Positions 24,687 to 33,168 of a stretch of 64,000 bases of DNA are shown piece by piece. The DNA is from Acidobacteriota bacterium (GTDB lineage Bacteria; Acidobacteriota; Vicinamibacteria; Vicinamibacterales; Fen-181): positions 1 to 64,000 of the forward strand of contig PMZR01000053.1 of assembly GCA_003170135.1 (NCBI GenBank). The letters run 5' to 3'. The translations under genes were made by a program, and so were the position numbers. The notes below the pieces were generated by a model. That model saw nothing but the letters and a program-made list of their open reading frames with translations, was not told the origin of the DNA and did not search any database. Position 1 is the stretch's first letter, and each line of letters opens with the position of its first letter.

Positions 24687-25331
24687 ATGAAAGCTGCCAC
24701 GGTTCGGCGCCTGGAAAAGTCGCTGCTGTTCGCCGTGTGCCTGCTCCCGCTCGGGCTGCTCGCGTGGCGCGGGTTCACCGCCGGCCTCGGGGCCAACCCG
24801 ATTGAAGCCATCACGCACGCCACGGGCGACTGGACGCTGCGACTGCTCCTGGTGACACTGGCGATGACGCCCTTGCGCCGCGTCTCCGGCTGGAACGGCG
24901 TCGTCAGGTTCCGCCGGATGCTCGGGCTCTTCGCGTTCTTCTACGCCACGCTACACTTTGCCACCTACCTCTGGCTCGACAAGTTCTTCGCCTGGGCCGA
25001 GATTCTGCACGACATCCCGAAGCGGCCGTTCATCACGATTGGCTTCTCGGCCTTCGTGCTGCTGGTGCCCTTGGCGCTCACATCGACGGCGGCGGCCATC
25101 AGGCGCCTGGGTGGCCGCCGATGGCGCGCGCTCCATCGGCTCATTTACGTGGCCGCCGTGTTCGGCGTCATCCACTACTGGTGGCTGGTGAAGGCCGACA
25201 TCACGCTGCCGGCCACCTACGCCTGTATCCTCGCGTTGCTTTTTGCCGTTCGTGTCTGGTTCGCCGCGTCGAAGGCGCTGCAGCAAAGCCGCGCCACGCT
25301 CCGCAAGCAGCTGCCTGTCCTGCCTCAGTGA
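24687..25331 (+). CDS. msrQ: MsrQ, heme-binding membrane electron donor of MsrP
   Basis: A 214-residue membrane protein of the ferric-reductase-like group with about six helices. Candidate heme ligands are His90 (YATLHF), His150 (ALHRL) and His163 (VIHYWW). It takes electrons from quinone or cytosolic flavin and feeds MsrP. The start follows the msrP stop directly. Its last 7 bases overlap the 3' end of a convergent cupredoxin gene. Confidence 0.93.
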   Translation: MKAATVRRLEKSLLFAVCLLPLGLLAWRGFTAGLGANPIEAITHATGDWTLRLLLVTLAMTPLRRVSGWNGVVRFRRMLGLFAFFYATLHFATYLWLDKFFAWAEILHDIPKRPFITIGFSAFVLLVPLALTSTAAAIRRLGGRRWRALHRLIYVAAVFGVIHYWWLVKADITLPATYACILALLFAVRVWFAASKALQQSRATLRKQLPVLPQ

Positions 25332-25765
25332 CCTCCGTGATAGCCGCCGTAGCCTGGACTCCCGGGGCCGTTGTTGCCCGATGATCCGTTGAAGCCGCCG
25401 ACCATGGTCGGGTGAATCGAGCAGTGATACGACACGGCGCCCGACGGCGCGGTAATCGAGATGCTGGTGGCGCCTGGCGGGATGTCGCCGGTGTCGAAGC
25501 CGCCGCCGTCCATCACGATGTGATGCGTGATCGAATCGGTGTTCTTCCAGGCGACCGTCTGGCCCGCCGGCACGTTCGCGGGATCCGGCGAGAAGGACTG
25601 GTTGCCGTTCATGCCGACGATCGTGATGACGACCGCGGCCGAACCGCCGCCGCCGCCGCCGCTCGGGGCCGTGGGCGCTGCATTGCTGCTGCCGCAGCCA
25701 ACCTGGTACAGCACTGCCATGGAGACGACGAACAAGGCCGATGCGATCGTGACTCTTCGTTTCAT
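25325..25765 (-). CDS. Plastocyanin-like copper lipoprotein
   Basis: A 146-residue lipoprotein: signal peptide with Cys24 (YQVGC) as lipidation site, then a Gly/Ser linker and a single cupredoxin domain (about 44-122). Copper ligands are His81 or His82 (THHIV), Cys115, His118 and Met121 (HCSIHPTM). A Gly/Asn/His tail ends GGYHGGH and might hold extra metal. It probably sits on the membrane facing the periplasm and carries electrons or copper. Convergent to msrQ with a 7-bp overlap. It is unrelated in detail to the azurin-like protein at 17537. Confidence 0.82.
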   Translation of the reverse strand: MKRRVTIASALFVVSMAVLYQVGCGSSNAAPTAPSGGGGGGSAAVVITIVGMNGNQSFSPDPANVPAGQTVAWKNTDSITHHIVMDGGGFDTGDIPPGATSISITAPSGAVSYHCSIHPTMVGGFNGSSGNNGPGSPGYGGYHGGH

Positions 25766-26104
25766 GGTCCCTCGCTGCGCCGCCAGGCGTCTGGCGACGC
25801 TGAGCAAATCGGGTCTTCCCGTTCCGCTGACTGGCGATGCACGCGCCCTGCCCGGCTGGCCTGGCCATTTTCCCCATGTTTTCGCGATCACCCGGGCCAG
25901 ATCGCGTACGCGACGCGAAAGCGGTTACGGTGGCGGAAATCGACTGCCCGGCATTGGCTCAACCAGCAGGTCGATCACGTCCGGGGTCCGGGGTCTCGAG
26001 GCGGATCCCCGATCCTTGCTCGCGCAGGTCGGCTACAATCGTCTTCTGGGCATCCCACGCGCGATTCGACTGTCAAAAGGGCTATGCACGCGAAGGAGGT
26101 CTCG
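25766..26104. other. 339-bp divergent gap between the copper lipoprotein and VOC genes
   Basis: No gene recognised. TACAAT at 26034-26039 is a candidate -10 for the VOC gene, with a poor -35. GTCCGGGGTCCGGGGTC (25980-25996) is a small patch of the GTCCGG word seen at 12114. AAGGAGG before 26105 is a strong ribosome-binding site. Confidence 0.4.
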
Positions 26105-26899
26105 ATGGCAACTGCCGTGGAAGTGCAACGTCGATTTTCCTGGTACGAGCTGATGACGACGGACCCGAAGGCCGCGCAGTCGTTCTACACGCGGCTGCTC
26201 GGGTGGGGGCTTCAGGATTTCAACGCCGGGGCGAACGAACCGTACGTGATGTGGACGCGCAGTAATCAGCCATTCGGCGGCGTGATGACACTGCCCGAAG
26301 AGGCGCGCAAAATGGGAGCACCGCCCCACTGGCTGGCCTACGTGGACGTGGCCAAGGTCGATGCGACCGTGGAGCAGGCGAAGGGCCTCGGCGCGAAAGT
26401 CTACGTGCCGCCCGTGGACATTCCGGGCGGCGGCCGCTTCGCCGTGCTGGCCGATCCGCAGGGCGCGGTGTTCGGCGTCGTGTCATCGGCGCAGCTGACG
26501 CCGGAACCTGCCGAGCCCGCCGTGCCGCAGGTGGGCGAGTTCTCGTGGCACGAACTGATGACGACCGACTACGGTGCGGCGTTCAGTTTCTACAATGCGC
26601 TGTTCGGGTGGGAGAAGGGCGAGGCCGCCGACATGGGGCCCATGGGCATCTACCAGATGTTCGGCCGTCGCGGCCGCCCGCTCGGGGGCATGATGAACAA
26701 GCCGCCGCAGATGCCCGCGCCGCCGCACTGGATGCTCTATATCCGCGTGCCCGACGTGGACAAGGGGGCCGAGCAGGTCAAGGCCATGGGCGGCAGGATC
26801 CTCAATGGCCCGACGGACGTCCCGGGCGGGGATCGCGTCGTCCAGTGCGCCGATCCGCAGGGCGCGGCGTTCGCGCTTCACCAGAGGAAGAACCCCTAG
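26105..26899 (+). CDS. Two-domain VOC (glyoxalase/dioxygenase fold) protein
   Basis: A 264-residue protein made of two similar VOC halves (about 8-130 and 137-262). Both begin FSWYELMTTD or FSWHELMTTD and end with a DPQGAVFGV or DPQGAAFAL strand. Each half has the beta-alpha-beta-beta-beta modules of the glyoxalase/bleomycin-resistance superfamily. No complete metal-ligand set can be named, and function is unknown. It resembles the stress-associated Cfp30B-like group. The start is supported by AAGGAGG five bases upstream; an earlier in-frame ATG at 26084 lacks this. Confidence 0.8.
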   Translation: MATAVEVQRRFSWYELMTTDPKAAQSFYTRLLGWGLQDFNAGANEPYVMWTRSNQPFGGVMTLPEEARKMGAPPHWLAYVDVAKVDATVEQAKGLGAKVYVPPVDIPGGGRFAVLADPQGAVFGVVSSAQLTPEPAEPAVPQVGEFSWHELMTTDYGAAFSFYNALFGWEKGEAADMGPMGIYQMFGRRGRPLGGMMNKPPQMPAPPHWMLYIRVPDVDKGAEQVKAMGGRILNGPTDVPGGDRVVQCADPQGAAFALHQRKNP

Positions 26900-26927
26900 C
26901 CAGCGGGAACGACGGAACGGATATCAC

Positions 26928-27698
26928 GTGTCGAATGTCACGAACCGGGAGCCGGGCGCCAGGAGGGCGCCTGGCTCCCGGCGCCTCTTCGTCTTCGTCC
27001 TTCTCGCCGTCGCGGGCGCGGCAGCGCTTTCGGGCTGCAGCGACGCGACGCGCCTGAACCTGCGGTGCCTCACCGGCGATCTCCAGCGGTGCCGCCAGCT
27101 GGGCGACATGTATGCCAACGGCAACGGCGTGCACCAGGACTATGCGCGAGCGGCGACGCTGTACGAACGCGTGTGCGAGGCCGGCGTGTCGGAGGTGTGC
27201 AACACGCTCGGCGAGCTCTACGAGCGCGTGCCGGGATTTGAAAGCGAGGCGAAACGCGTGCCCGATCTGTACGAGCGCGCGTGCACCGCGGGCAGCGCCA
27301 CCGGCTGCCTGAACTTCGGCCTCGTCCGCGCGTCGCGTGAAGAATTCGCGCAGGCCGCGCTGCTCTTCGATCGGGCGTGCACCGGCGGCTCGAACGCCGC
27401 GTGCTTCCAGCTGGCCGGCGCCTATCAGCGGGGGGAGGGCGTAGAGGCTGACCTCGCGCGCGCCGTCGCGCTCTACGATCAGACGTGCAACGCCGACTAC
27501 GTGGATTCGTGCCTGACGCTGGCGGCGCTCTACACCGACGGCGCCGGCGCGGAAAAGGACCCGCAACGCGCGGCGCAGTACCTGGCGGCGGCGCTCAAGA
27601 TCTACGACGACGGCTGCCAGAGCGGCGCCACCCGCGACTGTCGCGAGCGCGATCGGCTCAAGACGCGCCTCGCACTGCAATCGGCCGCGGGGAAGTGA
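26928..27698 (+). CDS. Cysteine-rich Sel1-repeat lipoprotein
   Basis: A 256-residue exported protein. An unusual basic leader (1-19) precedes a hydrophobic core and lipobox LSGC (Cys37). The rest is five or six Sel1-like/TPR-type helical repeats, each with a Cys pair spaced seven or eight residues apart, for example RVCEAGVSEVC, RACTAGSATGC and RACTGGSNAAC. This recalls the disulfide-pinned Helicobacter cysteine-rich proteins. Such repeats are usually protein-binding scaffolds in the envelope. The start is GTG, the only plausible start upstream of the signal. Codons 6-18 form a strong hairpin (26945-26981). Confidence 0.75.
   Translation: MSNVTNREPGARRAPGSRRLFVFVLLAVAGAAALSGCSDATRLNLRCLTGDLQRCRQLGDMYANGNGVHQDYARAATLYERVCEAGVSEVCNTLGELYERVPGFESEAKRVPDLYERACTAGSATGCLNFGLVRASREEFAQAALLFDRACTGGSNAACFQLAGAYQRGEGVEADLARAVALYDQTCNADYVDSCLTLAALYTDGAGAEKDPQRAAQYLAAALKIYDDGCQSGATRDCRERDRLKTRLALQSAAGK
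26945..26981. repeat. Long inverted repeat in the first codons of the Sel1 gene
   Basis: Sixteen-base arms (CCGGGAGCCGGGCGCC and GGCGCCTGGCTCCCGG) pair with one mismatch around the 5-nt loop AGGAG. It begins 17 nt after the GTG and encodes the basic REPGARRAPGSRR part ahead of the signal core. It could end transcription of the upstream VOC gene or hinder translation of the Sel1 gene. Confidence 0.6.
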
Positions 27699-27713
27699 CC
27701 GCGCGCCCTCATC

Positions 27714-28295
27714 TCAGTGCAGCACCAGCGCGAAGGCAATCCTCGAAAAATTCAGCTTGGCGTTCGGCAGCGTGAACCCCGCGATGGTGAGGCTCTTCGC
27801 CGAACGGATGTTCCGGTAATCCACGCGCAGGCCCAGGTGGCTCGGGAGAAAGACCAGCACGCCGCCCCCGACGTCATACCCGAAGCTGCTGTCGCTGGTG
27901 CTGAGCAGGCTGCCCACGTTCGGCTCCACCTTGGTCCGCATCAGGCCGACGCCCCCGCTGACGTACGGGTGGACCGGGCCGGCCGGCACGGCGACCACCA
28001 GGTTCGACATCAACGTCAGCACGCTGTTGGCGCCGAAGGTCGCACTGCTGCCGAAGAAGTCGGGCGCGTAGCTGAGGTCTTCCTCGAATCCGAAGATGCC
28101 GTGGCTCAGGTGGCCGAAGCCCAACCCATAGGCGGTCCGCTTGACGGAACAGTCGTTGAGGAAGGACGGACAGTTGCCCGCGTCGCCCCCGAAGTCGAAG
28201 CCGAAGAAGGGGGCAAAATAGCTCTGCGCAAGGGCCGGCCGCGGCGCGAACGTCAGGGCGGCGAGCACGGCCAGGCCAACGGCGAAACGACGCAT
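27714..28295 (-). CDS. Outer-membrane beta-barrel protein
   Basis: A 193-residue protein with a Sec signal (about 1-24, ending ALA-QS). The mature part is made of alternating-residue strands rich in Gly and aromatics (YFAPFFGFDFGGD, GFGHLSHGIFGFEEDL, GYDVGGGVLVFLPSHLGLRVDYR), the pattern of small eight-stranded barrels such as the OmpA/OprF-like or OmpW-like groups. One disulfide is possible (NCPSFLNDC). Exact function unknown. ATG 28295 was chosen over the adjacent GTG because GGAGG then sits seven bases away. Convergent to the Sel1 gene. Confidence 0.72.
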   Translation of the reverse strand: MRRFAVGLAVLAALTFAPRPALAQSYFAPFFGFDFGGDAGNCPSFLNDCSVKRTAYGLGFGHLSHGIFGFEEDLSYAPDFFGSSATFGANSVLTLMSNLVVAVPAGPVHPYVSGGVGLMRTKVEPNVGSLLSTSDSSFGYDVGGGVLVFLPSHLGLRVDYRNIRSAKSLTIAGFTLPNAKLNFSRIAFALVLH

Positions 28296-28520
28296 CACGA
28301 ACCTCCTGTCGAAGCTGTCGAAGCGAAACGCTTCATCTCATACATATTACTCGCCAGCGCGTGTCCGCGCACGATGATTGAAGCGGCGGCCCAGCGGATG
28401 CGCGTGGCAGAACGATGCGTTCACGACGACCGTGTGAAACCGGCTCGACAGTATCGTGTTAACCTGTTGGGCGCCTTCGTCCTGACACGTCTGCTGTCCA
28501 CGATTAGCGCGGGAGTTCAT

Positions 28521-28718
28521 ATGGCCGTCCGCCGTCCCGTCGCCTCGATCGTCGTGCCGATCATGGTCGGCTGCATCGGTTTCTTTTCGTTGATGCAGAG
28601 GCCGCGCTTCCAGACCTACCACACCGCCGACGTCCTGCAGCTCGTCGCGTCGGGCATGTGCTTCGGCGTCGCCCTGGCGGCGATCTTCATGCTCGCGCGC
28701 AAGCCGCACGTGCGCTGA
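28521..28718 (+). CDS. Small two-helix membrane protein, hypothetical
   Basis: A 65-residue protein with two hydrophobic segments, SIVVPIMVGCIGFFSLM (about 9-25) and VLQLVASGMCFGVALAAIFML (about 39-59), and basic ends. GGGAG lies six bases before the ATG. It is alone between a divergent barrel gene and a convergent methyltransferase gene. Function unknown; composition and the ribosome-binding site support a real gene. Confidence 0.55.
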   Translation: MAVRRPVASIVVPIMVGCIGFFSLMQRPRFQTYHTADVLQLVASGMCFGVALAAIFMLARKPHVR

Positions 28719-28792
28719 CGTGGCCGCCGGCCGGCGTCCTGGTCGCCGAGGCGTCGGCCCGTGATTGCCGCGCGGTCGGCTGCGCGGTCGGC

Positions 28793-29419
28793 CTATTTCG
28801 GCTTGTGCACCACCCACGTCGTCATGCAGCGCTGATTCTGCACGACCGTCGTCTTGAGCGGGTCGGCCAGCGTGGCACCCAGTTCCCGGGTCCAGCGCAG
28901 CAGCATCGCTTCGTCGACAAGATATCGCTCGCTGCCGTCAGGCAGGAGGAAGCGGCCGTTGCACAGAGGGCGCATGCGATCCGGCATCCCGATGGTCGAG
29001 GCGAGCCGGCAGAAGAACAGGCCTCCCGCCGCCAGCACGCGCCAGGCTTCGCGGAGCATGCGCGCGAAGTGATCGTCATCGCGCGCGAAGTGCAGCACGG
29101 CGGAGCTGATGACGAGGTCGGCGCAGCCATCGGCGAAGGGCATCGCCTCCACCGGTTCCGCGCGGAAGTTCGAGGCGGGAAGCGCCGGCGCCAGCCGTGC
29201 CGCCAGTTCGCGCACGGCGGCGACGGCGATGGGGTCCGCATCCACGGCGCGCACGTCGTAGCCGGAGCGCAGCAGGTACACGAGGTTTCGGCCCGCTCCG
29301 CAGCCGGCGTCGAGAACGCGCATTCCCGGCGTGATGCGGCGGCGCAGCAGCTGATCGAACAGGTAGATGTCGATCTGGCCGAAGAGCGCGGCCGGATCGT
29401 TCGGGTCGGGTTTGGCCAT
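28793..29419 (-). CDS. Class I SAM-dependent methyltransferase
   Basis: A 208-residue Rossmann-fold methyltransferase. The SAM motif is VLDAGCGAGRN (35-45), the acidic ribose-binding residue is in VRAVDADPIA, and the motif IV-like segment ADLVISSAVLHFA follows. The substrate cannot be deduced; the overall form resembles the methyltransferase-11/25 group acting on small molecules. The ATG at 29419 starts immediately before the family region; sequence upstream in the frame is Arg/Pro-rich and unlikely to be coding. Confidence 0.8.
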   Translation of the reverse strand: MAKPDPNDPAALFGQIDIYLFDQLLRRRITPGMRVLDAGCGAGRNLVYLLRSGYDVRAVDADPIAVAAVRELAARLAPALPASNFRAEPVEAMPFADGCADLVISSAVLHFARDDDHFARMLREAWRVLAAGGLFFCRLASTIGMPDRMRPLCNGRFLLPDGSERYLVDEAMLLRWTRELGATLADPLKTTVVQNQRCMTTWVVHKPK

Positions 29420-29699
29420 CGTGTGACCGGCGGCCGCGCCGCGCGCGCGACGACATAGCGCCTGAGCCGGGCTCGCGCGGCGACACAGACCGCCACTCGC
29501 GACCATGCAACGCGCCAGCCAGCCTGCGGATGCGCTGTCCACCTCAGCCGGCCCGGCCTCGTGGACCTCGACCAGCTGGTGGCGGGATGCTCGATGAACG
29601 GGGGAGCCCCGCGCGCTTGGACTTCCGTTCGTCTTCTGAGACAATCCTCCGCGGCCGGCGGCGCGACGTTCCCGCGCTGACGGCGGGCGCGACCGGCCC

Positions 29700-30242
29700 A
29701 TGGAGATCCCGCAGTCACCGCGGCCGATCGTGGCCGGCCCGGAGCTTCCTCAATGCTCGGAGCACGTGTTCGGAAAGTCGGTAGACGTGCAGCAGACAAC
29801 GGTCGATCGCTACGGGCGCTCGGTCGGGCGGGTCTTCGTGAACGGCGCCGATCTGAGCATGGCGATCGTGTCCGCGGGCCTCGCGTGGCATTATACCCAG
29901 TATTCCGCGGACAGCACGCTCGCCGCCGCGGAACAGTCCGCCCGCGTCGCCCATCTCGGATTGTGGAGTCAGCCGAATCCCGTGCCGCCGTGGGTCTATC
30001 GCAGACCAGCCTCGCGCGCGGCGCCCGTCCCGACGCCCGCCGGCCGCCTGGCGCACCCGCCAGCGCACGAGGCGCCCGTTGCCGCCGCGGCGGGACCGTT
30101 CCACGGCAACGTCCAGAGCCATGTCTTTCACGCGCCGGGCTGCGCGAACTACAACTGCAAGAACTGCACGGCCGTGTTCGCGACGCGGGAAGACGCGATC
30201 GCGCGCGGGTACAAGCCGGCGGGCGATTGCAACCGGCGGTAG
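29700..30242 (+). pseudogene. N-terminally truncated thermonuclease with Ada-like zinc-binding tail
   Basis: Residues about 20-95 match the second half of a staphylococcal-nuclease domain (VFGKSVDVQQTTVDRYGR, GRVFVNGADLSM, AHLGLW), keeping the catalytic Arg of the YGR motif. The first half, which should carry the DGDT calcium loop and the RLxGID Arg, is absent. Only a fragment like APELPQ remains. After a Pro/Ala linker a short metal-binding module follows (VFHAPGCANYNCKNC then ATREDAIARGYKPAGDC), as often found after such nuclease domains. The 280 bp upstream hold no recoverable N-terminus in one frame. It is therefore probably an inactive remnant, although an intact short ORF survives. Confidence 0.55.
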
Positions 30243-30274
30243 ACGTAGACCGCCGCCACCGATCTGCCTCGGGC

Positions 30275-30280
30275 TAGAAT
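30275..30280 (+). promoter_or_regulatory. Candidate -10 box upstream of rhlE
   Basis: TAGAAT in GGGCTAGAATAGGG, about 74 bases before the helicase ATG, with no good -35. The 110-bp leader between nuclease remnant and helicase is long enough for cold- or growth-dependent control, but none can be shown. Confidence 0.35.
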
Positions 30281-30353
30281 AGGGATTCGTCTGATCGATG
30301 TTGCGCCAGGCGCGGCGTTCACGCCGTGAGGCGGCAGCCGCGGGAAGGGTTCG

Positions 30354-31712
30354 ATGCCATTCAGCACGTTGAAGCTTCACCCGAGCCTTCTCAAGGGCAT
30401 GAAGGAGCTCGGCTTCGCCCGCCCGACGCCCGTCCAGGCCGAGGCGATTCCGCCCGCCCTGGCCGGACGGGACATCCTCGCCTCGGCGATGACCGGCAGC
30501 GGCAAGACGGCGGCGTTCCTGCTGCCCATCCTGCACCGGCTCATCGACCGTCCGCGCGGCGCCACGCACGCGCTCGTGCTCACGCCGACACGCGAGCTCG
30601 CGTTGCAGATCCTCGAACACCTGAACGACCTGGCCATCCACACGCCCATCACGGGCGCCGCGGTCATCGGCGGTGTCGGCATGGGGCCGCAGGAACACGC
30701 CTTCCGGACCGGAGCGGACGTCATCGTCGCCACGCCGGGCCGTCTGCTCGATCACCTGCGGGCGCCCTACGCCAGGATGAGCAGCCTCGAGTACCTGGTC
30801 ATCGATGAAGCCGACCGGATGCTCGACATGGGATTTTTGCCCGAGATCCGCCGGGTGCTGCGGTACCTGCCCGTGCGCCGGCAGACGCTGCTCTTCAGCG
30901 CGACGATGCCCGCGCCGATCGTGGAGCTGACGCGCGAGATGCTGCGCGATCCCGTGCGCGTGCAGCTGGATCGGGCCGTCACGCTGACGCCGGCGGTGGG
31001 CATCTCCCAGGCCATCTACCCGGTGGCGCAGACGCTCAAGGCGCCGCTGCTGGTGGCGCTGCTCGAGCGGGGCGATCTGCAGGACGCGCTCGTCTTCACC
31101 CGCACGAAGCACCGCACCAACCGCCTCGCCGAATTCCTGGTGCGGCACGGCATCAACGCCGAGCGCATCCATGGCAATCGCTCGCAGTCCCAGCGCACCG
31201 CCGCGCTGGCCGGGTTCAAGGGCGGGAAGTTCCGGGTGCTGGTTGCGACCGACATCGCGGCGCGCGGCATCGATGTCGAAGAGCTCGGTCACGTGGTGAA
31301 CTTCGACGTGCCGAAGGCGCCGGAAGATTACGTCCACCGTGTCGGCCGCACGGCGCGGGCCGAAGCCACCGGCAGCGCGTTCACGTTCGTCTCGCCAGAA
31401 GAAGAGGGCGACCTGCGGCGGATCGAGCACGCGATCGGCAAACGACTGCCGCGCGTGACGGTTCCCGACTTCGACTACGCGGCGCGGCCGGACGGACGGC
31501 TGGAAATTCCGCGGGCCGATCGGATTGCCGCCATCCGGAAGGAGAAGGCTGCCGCGCGGGCCAACGCCGAGGCGAAGCGCGAAAAGGCCGCGGCGCGCGG
31601 ACAAGCCGCGCCACCGCGGCCCGCACCTGGCAGGCCGGGTGCCCACCGGCCAGGCGGCGCCAGATCCGGCGCCGGCGCCTACGGCCGGCCCCGACGTGGA
31701 CGCCGGGGATGA
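30354..31712 (+). CDS. rhlE: DEAD-box RNA helicase RhlE
   Basis: A 452-residue ATP-dependent RNA helicase. The Q motif is FARPTPVQAEAIP (21-33). Walker A is AMTGSGKT (45-52), the DEAD box is VIDEADRMLDMGF, and motif III is LLFSATMP. The second RecA domain has TDIAARGIDVEEL and HRVGRTARA. The tail from about 395 is Ala/Arg/Gly-rich, typical of the RhlE branch, and would bind RNA. Roles in this family are ribosome assembly and RNA turnover in the cold. GGAAGGG lies before the ATG. Confidence 0.9.
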   Translation: MPFSTLKLHPSLLKGMKELGFARPTPVQAEAIPPALAGRDILASAMTGSGKTAAFLLPILHRLIDRPRGATHALVLTPTRELALQILEHLNDLAIHTPITGAAVIGGVGMGPQEHAFRTGADVIVATPGRLLDHLRAPYARMSSLEYLVIDEADRMLDMGFLPEIRRVLRYLPVRRQTLLFSATMPAPIVELTREMLRDPVRVQLDRAVTLTPAVGISQAIYPVAQTLKAPLLVALLERGDLQDALVFTRTKHRTNRLAEFLVRHGINAERIHGNRSQSQRTAALAGFKGGKFRVLVATDIAARGIDVEELGHVVNFDVPKAPEDYVHRVGRTARAEATGSAFTFVSPEEEGDLRRIEHAIGKRLPRVTVPDFDYAARPDGRLEIPRADRIAAIRKEKAAARANAEAKREKAAARGQAAPPRPAPGRPGAHRPGGARSGAGAYGRPRRGRRG

Positions 31713-31737
31713 CGGATGATTAATCGCGGCGCTCACA

Positions 31738-31743
31738 TATAAT
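31738..31743 (+). promoter_or_regulatory. Candidate -10 box of the YbjN-like/HtrA operon
   Basis: TATAAT, a perfect -10 hexamer, 47 bases before the ATG at 31790, in an otherwise GC-rich stretch just after the rhlE stop. No convincing -35 element at the usual distance. GGAGG at 31781-31785 is the ribosome-binding site. Confidence 0.5.
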
Positions 31744-31789
31744 CCTCCCGCCAGGATGTGGCGTGGCCGGCGTGCCCCACGGAGGACCG

Positions 31790-32236
31790 ATGACCAGGAG
31801 CGAGGTCATTCGACCGTTCATCGAGAAGACGCTGTCGGAGTGGCTCGACGGCAGTGAGTTGCGGCGCAGCGAGAAGGGCGAGTTCCAGTTCCGTCGCGGC
31901 AGCGCGGAAATCTGCGTGCGCATCGACGAGGGCGACCAGACCAGCATCTCGGTCTACAGCATCATTCTCAAGAACGTGAAGAAGAGCGCCCGCCTGCTGG
32001 ACGGGCTCAACGCGATCAATGCCGAGATCGACTATGTGCGCGTCTTCTGGATCCAGAACGCCGTCGTGCTGATGACCGAGATGCTCGCCTCCAGCGTGGA
32101 CGCCGAGCAGCTGCGCGCCGCGTGCGAGCTGGTCGCGAGTCGTGCCGACGACCTGGACACGCGGTTGAAGAAGAAGTTCGGGGGCAAGACGACGTTTGCG
32201 GATGCCCGGATCCGCTCGGACGAGGTGGACGTGTGA
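31790..32236 (+). CDS. YbjN / type III secretion chaperone-fold protein
   Basis: A 148-residue protein with the alternating beta-alpha layout of the CesT/YbjN-like chaperone fold: an N-terminal helix, an antiparallel sheet (EFQFRRGSAEICVRID, TSISVYSIIL), a helix at ARLLDGLNAINAEI, and strands YVRVFWIQNAVVLMTEML. No secretion genes are nearby, so a general regulatory or chaperone role is more likely. The start was chosen for the GGAGG four bases upstream. Its TGA overlaps the GTG start of an HtrA-type protease, so the two proteins are made together and may act together. Confidence 0.6.
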   Translation: MTRSEVIRPFIEKTLSEWLDGSELRRSEKGEFQFRRGSAEICVRIDEGDQTSISVYSIILKNVKKSARLLDGLNAINAEIDYVRVFWIQNAVVLMTEMLASSVDAEQLRAACELVASRADDLDTRLKKKFGGKTTFADARIRSDEVDV

Positions 32237-33141
32237 GGAGCCTCGCTGATTTCAGCGCGAACCTCGCGCGCCTGGCCGCCTCCGCGATGCGCGGCGTCGT
32301 CACCATCTTCGGCCGCACCTCGGACGGCGAGGTGGCCGGGTCCGGGTTCCTCATCGACGCCCACGGCCACATCGTCACCAACAACCACGTCATCGAGGAC
32401 GTCGAGCCGCCGCTCGACGTGGTGCTGCACGGCGACATCCGGCGCACCGCGTCCGTCCTGGGCAGCGATCCGTGGACCGACCTGGCGCTGCTGCGCGTCG
32501 ATCGCCCGATTCGGGCGCACCTGCGCCTGCGCTCCGCGCCGGCGCGTTTGGGCGAGCTGTGCCTGGCCCTGGGCAGTCCGCTGGGCGTGTATCCCGAGAG
32601 CGCGTCGATCGGCGTCGTCAGCGGCATCGCGCGCACGATCCCGCAGGAAGTGGGCCGGCCCATCTTCCACGCGATCCAGACCGACTGCGCGATCAATCCC
32701 GGCAACTCCGGCGGGCCCCTCGTCGATGCGCGCGGGCTGGTGCTTGGCGCCAACAACTGCTGCGATGCCCGGGCGGCGAACATCGGTTTCGCGGTGCCGG
32801 CCGAGACCATCCAGGCCGTGCTGGCGGACCTGCAGAAAAGCGGGCGGGTGGTGCGGGCCACGCTGGACGTGACGGTGACGAGGGCGAACGTGGCCGTCGA
32901 GGGCAAGACGCTGGCTGGGCTGCAGGTGGTCAAGGCGCCAAAAGGTCCGGGCGCTCATTTCCGGCCGGGCGACGTCATCCTGCGCATCGGCGGCAGGCGC
33001 GTTCGCCACCCGCACGACATCTTCAGCCTGCTGACGAAGGACTGCATCGGCCGGCCGATGCCGATCGAGGTGGTGCGCCGCGGTGAGCGCCGGCAGCTGA
33101 CGGTCCACCCGCGCGAACTGCGGCACGACTCGCGCGTGTAG
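32233..33141 (+). CDS. HtrA-type serine protease with PDZ domain, no signal peptide
   Basis: A 302-residue trypsin-like protease. The triad is His52 (TNNHVIED), Asp83 (TDLALL) and Ser159 (NPGNSGG). One PDZ domain covers about 195-300, with PKGPGAHFRPGDVILRI. Unlike the HtrA at 57737 it has no signal peptide or membrane helix, so it should act in the cytoplasm. The GTG start overlaps the upstream stop (GTGA), which fixes it well. A Cys pair in GANNCCDA lies close after the catalytic Ser, an unusual feature. Confidence 0.82.
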   Translation: MRSLADFSANLARLAASAMRGVVTIFGRTSDGEVAGSGFLIDAHGHIVTNNHVIEDVEPPLDVVLHGDIRRTASVLGSDPWTDLALLRVDRPIRAHLRLRSAPARLGELCLALGSPLGVYPESASIGVVSGIARTIPQEVGRPIFHAIQTDCAINPGNSGGPLVDARGLVLGANNCCDARAANIGFAVPAETIQAVLADLQKSGRVVRATLDVTVTRANVAVEGKTLAGLQVVKAPKGPGAHFRPGDVILRIGGRRVRHPHDIFSLLTKDCIGRPMPIEVVRRGERRQLTVHPRELRHDSRV

Positions 33142-33142
33142 G

Positions 33143-33168
33143 CCACCGCCTGCCGCCTACCGCCTACC
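33143..33168. repeat. Word-repeat island (CCGCCTACC type)
   Basis: Three to four tandem CCGCCT(A/G)CC words lie two bases after the HtrA stop codon and before the end of the M19 pseudogene. Confidence 0.5.
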
